Shown piece after piece: positions 1-4,920 of a stretch of DNA of 6,347 bases. A program made the position numbers and the translations under genes. The notes under the pieces are model-generated. The model made no database searches, was not told the DNA's origin, and worked only from the letters and a program-made list of their open reading frames with translations. How positions within the stretch are numbered: the first letter of the stretch is position 1; every line of letters starts with the position of its first letter. Source of the DNA: Nocardioidaceae bacterium (GTDB lineage Bacteria > Actinomycetota > Actinomycetes > Propionibacteriales > Nocardioidaceae); NCBI GenBank assembly GCA_013696015.1, contig JACCZI010000208.1, positions 1-6,347 on the forward strand, in the 5' to 3' direction.

Positions 1-468
1 CGCCAGCTCCAGCGCGCGGCTGTTGACCCAGGCACCGTGGTGGTCGCGGTTTGGCAGGAACACCGGCCGGTCGGCGACGACGGTGTCGAGCTCAGCGGCC
101 GTCGGCGTACCACCGGGGAAGCTCGCCATCGCCCAGCCGCCCCCGGTGATCCACTCGCGGTCGGGATGTGCGGCGGCGTACGCGGCAATGTGCCCGAGGT
201 ATCCCGCTCGTCCCTCCACCTCGGACAGGTCACACCGCATCCGCTCCAGACCACCCTGCACCGGGTGCACGTGCGCGTCGGTGAAGCCGGGAACCAGCAG
301 CCCGCCGCCGAGGTCGACCTCGTCGGTCCGGGGACCCGCCAGCGCGCGGACCTCGTCGCCGCCCACCGCCACGATCCGTCCGGCGTCGACCGCCACGGCA
401 CCGCGCTGCGGCGGGCGCCCGGGGAGCCACACCGGGCCTATGAACACGGTGTCGACCCCGCGGTTCAC
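1..468 (-). CDS. YtcJ-like metal-dependent amidohydrolase, N-terminal part (runs off left edge)
   Basis: This is the first 156 codons of an amidohydrolase of the Amidohydro_3 / YtcJ group, cytoplasmic hydrolases that use one or two metal ions to cleave amide or related C-N bonds. Visible features are an N-terminal beta-sandwich segment with the typical GAVAVDAGRIVAVG stretch (about residues 23-36), the metal-binding PGFTDAHVHP motif (60-69, ligands His66 and His68) followed by QGG, a conserved GGGW (109-112), and DHHGAWVNSRALELA (142-156), which is diagnostic of YtcJ-like proteins. Full-length relatives have over 500 residues, so most of the catalytic barrel lies outside the window. The GTG start at 468 sits one base after the ureohydrolase stop (TGAGGTG), with GAGGGG seven bases upstream as ribosome binding site, so the two genes are probably translationally coupled. 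The natural substrate of this group is rarely known; N-acyl or N-formyl amines are possible but unproven. Family assignment is firm, function is not. Confidence 0.88.
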   Translation of the reverse strand, partial: MNRGVDTVFIGPVWLPGRPPQRGAVAVDAGRIVAVGGDEVRALAGPRTDEVDLGGGLLVPGFTDAHVHPVQGGLERMRCDLSEVEGRAGYLGHIAAYAAAHPDREWITGGGWAMASFPGGTPTAAELDTVVADRPVFLPNRDHHGAWVNSRALELA

Positions 469-469
469 C

Positions 470-1471
470 TCAGCGCCCCTCGAGCAGCGGGCCTGCGGGG
501 TCGTGTCGCAGCTCCGAGCGCCGCGCCGCAAGAGCCGAGAGCGCCTCCAGCACCACCCGGTTCGCCAGTGCAGCGGTGATCTCGGCTGCGTCGTACGGGG
601 GCGACACCTCGACCACGTCGATGCCGACGACGGGCAGCTCGAGACAGATCCGGCGCACCGAGTCCAACAGCTGGCGGGCGGACAGCCCGCCCGGCTCCGG
701 CGTCCCGGTCCCCGGGGCGTGCCCGGGGTCGCACACGTCGATGTCCACCGAGAGGAAGACGCCGCCGCAGCCGTCGGTGGCGATGCCGAACGCCTCGTCG
801 AGGCAGGCGGGCAGCCCGCGGGCTCCGATCTCGGTCATCTCGTACGAGCGCATCCGCTGCTCGGCCATCCAGGCCAACGTCTCCGGACCGGGCCAGTAGC
901 CGCGCAGCCCGATCTGCAGGAAGCGGTCGCCGCGCAGCGCACCCGACTCGATCAGCCGGCGCATCGGCTGCCCGTGCCCGTAGAGCGACCCGAACGCGAT
1001 GTCACCAGTGTCGGCGTGCGCGTCGAAGTGGAGCATGGACACCGCGCCGAAGCCGTGGTGGCGGGCGACGCCGGTCGCGTCGGGCAGCGTGACCGTGTGG
1101 TCACCCCCGAGGACCAGCGGGATCGCGCCCTGCACGGAGACGCCATGCACCGCGTCCTCCAGCGCCCGGATCGAACGCTCCGCGTCCCCGGAGTACATCT
1201 CGACGTCACCGGCGTCGCGCACGACGAGGTCGCGCAGTGCGTCCACCCGCAGCGCCAGGTGCGGCCGGGAGGCGTCATGCGGCAGGTAGTCGGTCGACCG
1301 GATCGCCTGTGGCCCGAACCGGGCGCCGGGCCGGTGCGAGGTGCCACCGTCGAACGGCGCACCGACCACCACGACGTCGGCGTCGGCGTAGGTGGCGGGC
1401 TCGCCCAGGTCGCACCGCTCGACACCCAGGAACGTCACGTCCGGCCCGTACTGCGTGCCGTACCGTGCCAT
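470..1471 (-). CDS. speB: Agmatinase-family ureohydrolase (agmatinase or guanidino-acid hydrolase)
   Basis: A 333-residue enzyme of the arginase/agmatinase superfamily: cytoplasmic binuclear manganese hydrolases that release urea from a guanidino group (agmatine to putrescine, or guanidinobutyrate to GABA). All six metal ligands are visible: His125 in GGDHT, Asp150, His152 and Asp154 in FDAHADT, and Asp243 and Asp245 in SVDIDVCDP, followed by APGTGTPEPGG. The C-terminal VVEVSPPYDAAEITA (about 286-300) is also typical of the agmatinase branch. Length is near normal for the family. The start is set at the ATG at 1471 because GGAGG lies five bases upstream; a GTG at 1483 would overlap that site. 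The gene points away from the aminotransferase and leads into the YtcJ-like gene after one base. Motif details near the active site (GHGQPM, DPGHAPG) differ from classical agmatinase, so the substrate could be agmatine, guanidinobutyrate, guanidinopropionate or another guanidine. The speB symbol marks the family, not a proven substrate. Confidence 0.9.
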   Translation of the reverse strand: MARYGTQYGPDVTFLGVERCDLGEPATYADADVVVVGAPFDGGTSHRPGARFGPQAIRSTDYLPHDASRPHLALRVDALRDLVVRDAGDVEMYSGDAERSIRALEDAVHGVSVQGAIPLVLGGDHTVTLPDATGVARHHGFGAVSMLHFDAHADTGDIAFGSLYGHGQPMRRLIESGALRGDRFLQIGLRGYWPGPETLAWMAEQRMRSYEMTEIGARGLPACLDEAFGIATDGCGGVFLSVDIDVCDPGHAPGTGTPEPGGLSARQLLDSVRRICLELPVVGIDVVEVSPPYDAAEITAALANRVVLEALSALAARRSELRHDPAGPLLEGR

Positions 1472-1474
1472 GCA

Positions 1475-1481
1475 CCCCTCC
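1475..1481 (-). promoter_or_regulatory. Ribosome binding site that decides the ureohydrolase start
   Basis: On the minus strand GGAGGGG runs from 1481 to 1475 and is followed after a short spacer by ATG at 1471. The spacing of GGAGG to ATG is five bases, which is good. The alternative in-frame GTG at 1483 overlaps this site and has no comparable site of its own, so the shorter protein is preferred. Confidence 0.7.
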
Positions 1482-1503
1482 ACAACGGATTTCGTCGCTG
1501 CGA

Positions 1504-1517
1504 CCGGTTCAAACTGG
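1504..1517. promoter_or_regulatory. Imperfect dyad CCGGTTCAAACTGG, possible operator
   Basis: The 14-base stretch CCGGTTCAAACTGG reads as half sites CCNGTT and AACNGG around a two-base centre, symmetric at 10 of 14 positions. It lies between the two copies of the spaced direct repeat. It is the kind of site that a dimeric regulator could bind, but no regulator gene is present to support this and it may be chance. Confidence 0.3.
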
Positions 1518-1518
1518 G

Positions 1519-1534
1519 CGGATGGACCGATCCG
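1519..1534. promoter_or_regulatory. Inverted repeat CGGAT-N6-ATCCG
   Basis: CGGAT at 1519-1523 and ATCCG at 1530-1534 are perfect inverted copies separated by six bases. The site directly follows the other dyad and sits centrally in the divergent region. It is a second candidate operator, or a weak hairpin in a long leader transcript. Five-base arms are short, so confidence is low. Confidence 0.28.
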
Positions 1535-1600
1535 GCCAACTGTTCACGACGGATTTACTTGCAGACGGCATCGCGCGTGGGCCAGACTAGCTCCGACGTC

Positions 1601-1693
1601 ATGCCCATCGCCACGCACCCGCACCCACATGACGCACCCCACATGACGAAGGTGTCAGATGACCACCCTGCCCGGACAGTACGAGCGCCGTGA
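1601..1693 (+). other. Possible 30-codon histidine-rich upstream ORF overlapping the aminotransferase start
   Basis: An ATG at 1601 opens a 30-codon frame, ending at 1693, that passes through the tandem repeat and overlaps the first 35 bases of the aminotransferase gene out of frame. Its early residues are rich in histidine and proline (THPHPHDAPH). No clear ribosome binding site is visible before it. If translated it could affect initiation of the aminotransferase. The histidines may simply reflect CAC-rich repeat DNA, so this is listed only as a possibility. Confidence 0.15.
1622..1648 (+). repeat. Tandem repeat CAC(C)CCACATGACG just before the aminotransferase start
   Basis: CACCCACATGACG (1622-1634) is followed immediately by CACCCCACATGACG (1635-1648), two head-to-tail copies differing by one C. 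The second copy runs into the ribosome binding site GAAGG (1648-1652) of the aminotransferase at 1659. Each copy carries an ATG. The first opens a five-codon reading frame (MTHPT, 1629-1646) that ends 12 bases before the real start. The repeat may be slippage-derived, a protein site, or a translation-control leader. Confidence 0.6.
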
Positions 1694-3053
1694 CGACAGC
1701 GCACTGCAGCGCGCCGCAAAGGACCACCTGTGGCTGCACTTCACCCGCCACTCGGCGTTCGAGGCGGGCGACGTACCCATGATCGTGCGCGGGGACGGCG
1801 TCAACATCTACGACTCCAAGGGCAGGCGCTACCTCGATGCGCTGTCCGGGCTGTTCGTCACCCAGGTCGGCCATGGCCGGACCGAGCTCGCCGAGGCGGC
1901 CGCGAAGCAGGCCTCCGAGCTGGCGTTCTTCCCGCTGTGGTCCTACGCCCACCCGACGGCGATCGAGCTGGCCGAGCGTTTGGCCGGCTACGCACCGGGT
2001 GACCTGAACCGGATCTTCTTCACTACTGGCGGTGGTGAGGCGGTCGAGACGGCGTGGAAGCTCGCCAAGCAGTACTTCAAGCTCGTCGGCAAGCCGACCA
2101 AGCACAAGGTGATCAGCCGCGCCATCGCCTATCACGGCACCCCGCAGGGCGCTCTGTCCATCACCGGCCTGCCCAGCATGAAGGCACCGTTCGAACCGCT
2201 GGTGCCGAGCACCTTCCGCGTCCCCAACACCAACTTCTACCGCGCACCGGCTCACGAGGACGACCTCGAGGCGTTCGGGCGGTGGGCCGCCGACCGCATC
2301 GCCGAGGTCATCGAGTTCGAGGGACCCGACACCGTGGCGGCGGTCTTTCTCGAACCGGTGCAGAACTCCGGCGGCTGCTTCCCACCGCCGCCCGGCTACT
2401 TCGCCCGGGTCCGCGAGATCTGCGACCAGTACGACGTCCTGCTCGTTTCCGACGAGGTGATCTGTGCCTTCGGCAGGCTCGGTGAGATGTTCGGGGCCAC
2501 CCGGTACGGCTACCAGCCCGACATCATCACCTGCGCCAAGGGACTGACCTCTGGCTACTCACCGCTCGGCGCGATGATCGCCAGCGACCGGCTCATGGAG
2601 CCCTTTTTGTCCGGCGCCACGATGTTCGCTCACGGCTACACGTTCGGCGGCCACCCCGTTTCAACCGCGGTCGCGATGGCCAACCTCGACATCTTCGAGC
2701 GCGAGCACCTCAACGAACACGTCACGGAAAGCGCCAAGTCGTTGCGGACGACGCTGGAAAAGCTGTACGACCTCCCGATCGTCGGCGACGTGCGCGGGGA
2801 CGGGTTCTTCTACGGCATCGAGTTGGTAAAGGACAAGACCACCAAGGAGACCTTCGACGACGACGAGTCCGAGCGGTTGCTGCGCGGCTTCTTGTCCCGG
2901 GCCTTATATGACGCCGGCATCTACTGCCGGGCCGACGACCGCGGTGACCCGGTGGTCCAGCTGGCGCCACCGTTGATCTGCACCCAGGAGCATTTCGACG
3001 AGATGGAGCAGATCCTTCGCTCGGTGCTGACCGAGGCGTGGACCCATATCTGA
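1659..3053 (+). CDS. Class III omega-aminotransferase (putrescine / omega-amino acid:pyruvate type)
   Basis: A complete 464-residue, fold-type I PLP enzyme of aminotransferase class III. The family moves a terminal amino group from putrescine, beta-alanine, GABA or similar amines to pyruvate or 2-oxoglutarate, giving an aldehyde. Visible marks are IYDSKGRRYLDALSGL (50-65), the phosphate-binding loop TTGGGEAVETAWK (122-134), YHG (158-160), LEPVQNSGG (231-239), SDEVICAFGR (264-273, Asp265 contacting the cofactor nitrogen), Lys294 in TCAKGLTSGY as Schiff-base lysine, and HGYTFGGHP (325-333). Layout and length resemble Pseudomonas SpuC, a putrescine:pyruvate aminotransferase, and beta-alanine:pyruvate enzymes. 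The start has GAAGG six bases upstream. The gene is transcribed alone, divergent from the ureohydrolase and convergent with a polyamine-type transporter, which favours putrescine as substrate (inference). Oddities are glycines replacing the usual serines in the phosphate loop and a TTA leucine codon at residue 416. The exact amine cannot be settled from sequence. Confidence 0.92.
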   Translation: MTTLPGQYERRDDSALQRAAKDHLWLHFTRHSAFEAGDVPMIVRGDGVNIYDSKGRRYLDALSGLFVTQVGHGRTELAEAAAKQASELAFFPLWSYAHPTAIELAERLAGYAPGDLNRIFFTTGGGEAVETAWKLAKQYFKLVGKPTKHKVISRAIAYHGTPQGALSITGLPSMKAPFEPLVPSTFRVPNTNFYRAPAHEDDLEAFGRWAADRIAEVIEFEGPDTVAAVFLEPVQNSGGCFPPPPGYFARVREICDQYDVLLVSDEVICAFGRLGEMFGATRYGYQPDIITCAKGLTSGYSPLGAMIASDRLMEPFLSGATMFAHGYTFGGHPVSTAVAMANLDIFEREHLNEHVTESAKSLRTTLEKLYDLPIVGDVRGDGFFYGIELVKDKTTKETFDDDESERLLRGFLSRALYDAGIYCRADDRGDPVVQLAPPLICTQEHFDEMEQILRSVLTEAWTHI

Positions 3054-3065
3054 TCTGATGTCTCT

Positions 3066-3100
3066 GAGTAATGGTTCAGACACGCAGAGTCGTGTTACTC
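3066..3100. terminator. Hairpin after the aminotransferase, possible terminator
   Basis: GAGTA (3066-3070) pairs with TACTC (3096-3100), and inside it ACACG (3080-3084) pairs with CGTGT (3091-3095) around a six-base loop; nine bases bulge out on the left side. It begins 12 bases after the aminotransferase stop. There is no real T run after it, so if it ends transcription it would be by a weak or factor-assisted mechanism, as is common in actinomycetes. Confidence 0.4.
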
Positions 3101-3177
3101 TTCAGCGAGCGCCGAGAGCTATTCCAGGTCCGGCACTCCTCGGGAGAGCATCATGACAAGTGCGGTTTCCACAAGAA

Positions 3178-3195
3178 CCTGGCCGCCGATCCAGG
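3178..3195 (-). terminator. Hairpin after the transporter operon, possible terminator
   Basis: Read on the minus strand, CCTGG and CCAGG form a five-base stem around an eight-base loop, followed by TTCTTGT. It lies 7 bases past the stop of the last permease gene, in the position expected for the end of the transporter operon. The stem is short and the T-rich tail imperfect. A smaller CTCC-TCG-GGAG stem lies further on at 3136-3146. Confidence 0.35.
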
Positions 3196-3202
3196 GGTCT
3201 TC

Positions 3203-4021
3203 TCACGCCGCCGGGCGCTGACCGCGCCGGCGCCAAAGCTCCAGGGCTACGACCAGCAGGACCGAGATCAAAAACATCACCGTGCCGATGACGTTGATCT
3301 GCGGAGGAATCTCTCGCCGGGCCGAGCCCCACACGAACAACGGAAAGGTCTCGGTCTGCCCGGCGGTGAAGCTGGTCACGATGTAGTCGTCGAACGACAA
3401 CGAGAACGCCAACAGGGCAGCTCCCAAGATTCCGGGAAAGACCAGCGGGAACGTGATGCGCCAGAAGGTCTGCCACTCGTTGGCGTACAGGTCCATGGCG
3501 GCCTGCTCGAGTCGCCCGTCGAGACCCACCAGCCGAGCCTTGACGGTCACCACGACGAACGACAGGGTGAACATGATGTGGGCGACCAGGATGGTGGCGA
3601 ACCCGAGCTGGCCGGAGAACCCGGCGGAGACGAACAGGGCGAGCAGGGACGAACCTAGGACGATCTCCGGTGAGGCCATCGGGAGAAAGATCCCGACGTT
3701 TGCCATGCCCCTCCCACGGAAGCGGTGCCTGACCAAGGCGAACGCCATCAGCGTCCCCAACACGGTGGCACCGATGGTGGCCAGCAGACCGATCTGGAGG
3801 CTGGTCGTCAGCGCGCTGCACAGGCCGAACGGCGCGCACGGGTCGGTCCAGTTCGCCCAGGTGAAGCCGCTGAACTGGTAGCCGAGATCTGCGGTGTCGT
3901 CGAACGACATGAGGACGACCACGAAGATGGGCAGGAACAGGTACAGCAGCACCATCAACGCGACGAAGAGAATCAGGTGCTCGGTGATCCAGCGCCCAGT
4001 TCGCACCAGCGCAGCGTTCAC
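3203..4021 (-). CDS. potC: Polyamine-type ABC transporter permease, PotC-like
   Basis: A 272-residue inner membrane protein that would form half of the channel of a spermidine/putrescine-type ABC importer. About six hydrophobic segments are visible, near residues 17-40, 71-97, 107-132, 138-163, 191-212 and 243-263. The cytoplasmic EAA loop that docks onto the ATPase is at about 171-197 (EQAAMDLYANEWQTF, then ITFPLVFPGI). The FSLSFDDYIVTSFTAG stretch (206-221) is highly characteristic of PotC/YdcV permeases. The GTG start at 4021 overlaps the stop of the upstream permease gene in a four-base GTGA, with GAGGA six bases upstream. It is the last gene of the operon. A Cys62-x5-Cys68 pair lies in the outer loop after the first membrane segment. 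The substrate could also be a related cation such as GABA-like or agmatine-like compounds. Confidence 0.92.
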   Translation of the reverse strand: MNAALVRTGRWITEHLILFVALMVLLYLFLPIFVVVLMSFDDTADLGYQFSGFTWANWTDPCAPFGLCSALTTSLQIGLLATIGATVLGTLMAFALVRHRFRGRGMANVGIFLPMASPEIVLGSSLLALFVSAGFSGQLGFATILVAHIMFTLSFVVVTVKARLVGLDGRLEQAAMDLYANEWQTFWRITFPLVFPGILGAALLAFSLSFDDYIVTSFTAGQTETFPLFVWGSARREIPPQINVIGTVMFLISVLLVVALELWRRRGQRPAA

Positions 4022-4920
4022 AGCAGGTCCTCGGTCCCCGCACGGCGGATGTAGGCGATCACCATGACCACGATCAACACCATCAGCGTGACCGACAATG
4101 CTGCCGCCGCGGGGTAGGAGCCGGATTCGAACAAGCCCTGGATGCGGTTACCGATCATCGTCTGCTGCGGTGAGCCCAGCAGCTCCTTGTTGATGAAGTC
4201 CCCGGCCGCCGGAATGAACGTCAGCAGTGTTCCGGCGACGACTCCTGGCATCGACAGCGGCAGCGTCACCTTCCGAAAGCCCTGGAATGGGCTGGCATAG
4301 AGATCCCCGGCCGCCTCGATCAACCGGTGGTCGATCTTCTCGAGGCTGGCGTACAGCGGCAGCACCATGAACGGCAGGAAGTTGTAGGTCAGCCCCGTGA
4401 CGACTGCCACCGACGTGTCCAGCAAACGTCCGTTCGGAATGGGAAGATGGAGGAAGTTCAGCGTGTCGACCACAACCCCGTTGTCGGCCAGGATCAACTT
4501 CCACGACAGCGTCCGGATCAGGAAGCTGGTGAAGAACGGGGCGATGACCAGCACCAGCAGCAGGTTCTTCCACCGTCCGGCCTTGAAGGCGATCGCGTAC
4601 GCCAACGGGTATCCGAGCAGCAGGGCAAAGACGGTCGCGAGTCCGGCATACCACAGCGACCGCCAGATCTCGGTCGCGTACGTCCTGATCGCATCGGTGT
4701 AGTTGCCGAGCTCGAAGGCCATCCGGTACCCCGTCTCCAGGGTGCCGCTGGGGTCATACAGGCTGGTGCTGATCAGTGAGCCGATCGGCACCGCGAAGAA
4801 CAGCGCCAGCCAGAGGGCACCGGGCAGCAGCAACAGATAACCGGTCCACGACCGGCGACCGCGCGACGGGGTGCGGTGCTCGGCGCCGTTACCCCGGGGG
4901 GCCCGGGTGAGTGCCGTCAC
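4018..4920 (-). CDS. potB: Polyamine-type ABC transporter permease, PotB-like
   Basis: A 300-residue membrane permease, partner of the downstream PotC-like protein. A short charged N-terminal tail rich in Arg precedes the first membrane segment (about 26-50). Further hydrophobic segments lie near 88-110, 118-136, 170-190, 223-240 and 272-291. The PotB hallmark NFLPFMVLPLYASLEKID (180-197) runs into the EAA loop EAAGDLYASPFQGF (202-215) and VTLPLSMPGV (218-227), then FIPAAGDFINKELLG (235-249). The start is placed at the GTG at 4920, which overlaps the ATPase stop as GTGA and has AAGG seven bases upstream. An in-frame ATG at 5079 would add 53 arginine-rich residues that lie wholly inside the ATPase gene and look like shadow sequence. 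The protein ends in a four-base overlap with the PotC-like gene. Confidence 0.92.
   Translation of the reverse strand: MTALTRAPRGNGAEHRTPSRGRRSWTGYLLLLPGALWLALFFAVPIGSLISTSLYDPSGTLETGYRMAFELGNYTDAIRTYATEIWRSLWYAGLATVFALLLGYPLAYAIAFKAGRWKNLLLVLVIAPFFTSFLIRTLSWKLILADNGVVVDTLNFLHLPIPNGRLLDTSVAVVTGLTYNFLPFMVLPLYASLEKIDHRLIEAAGDLYASPFQGFRKVTLPLSMPGVVAGTLLTFIPAAGDFINKELLGSPQQTMIGNRIQGLFESGSYPAAAALSVTLMVLIVVMVIAYIRRAGTEDLL

Larger units (their letters stand above)
1481..1556. repeat. Spaced direct repeat CACRACGGATTT
   Basis: CACAACGGATTT at 1481-1492 and CACGACGGATTT at 1545-1556 match at 11 of 12 positions, in the same orientation, 64 bases apart, which is close to six helical turns. The first copy abuts the ribosome binding site of the ureohydrolase. 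This would suit paired operator sites for a factor that bridges the divergent promoter, but short matches also arise by chance and no known regulator motif is recognised. Confidence 0.4.
1472..1658. promoter_or_regulatory. Divergent promoter region between ureohydrolase and aminotransferase
   Basis: The 187 bases between two divergent starts must contain promoters for both arms. They look less GC-rich than the flanking genes in the 1481-1560 part. No convincing sigma-70 pair is visible. A weak plus-strand candidate is TTGCAG at 1559-1564 with a poor CAGACT about 18 bases on. The stretch holds a spaced direct repeat, two short dyads and a tandem repeat, listed separately. The gene arrangement suggests shared control by a regulator encoded elsewhere (inference). 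The exact promoter positions cannot be given from sequence alone. Confidence 0.55.

Noticed and set aside
1472..1483. GTG at 1483 as start of the ureohydrolase
   Set aside because: The codons it would add are themselves the GGAGGGG ribosome binding site for the ATG at 1471.
23..1693. Long plus-strand open frame of 556 codons opposite the ureohydrolase and amidohydrolase
   Set aside because: It is antisense to two genes with clear catalytic motifs, and its translation is low-complexity and rich in Arg, Pro and Ser, as expected for a shadow frame in GC-rich DNA. Only its last 30 codons, in the intergenic leader, were kept as a weak upstream ORF.
3071..3658. Plus-strand open frame of 195 codons starting in the convergent spacer
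   Set aside because: Most of it is antisense to the PotC-like gene. The sequence is hydrophilic and repetitive in Gln, Glu and Gly without recognisable motifs, and no ribosome binding site precedes it.
3102..4043. Minus-strand open frame of 313 codons overlapping the PotC-like gene
   Set aside because: It is in another frame of the same strand, Arg/Pro/His rich, with no membrane segments. The PotC frame carries the true family motifs.
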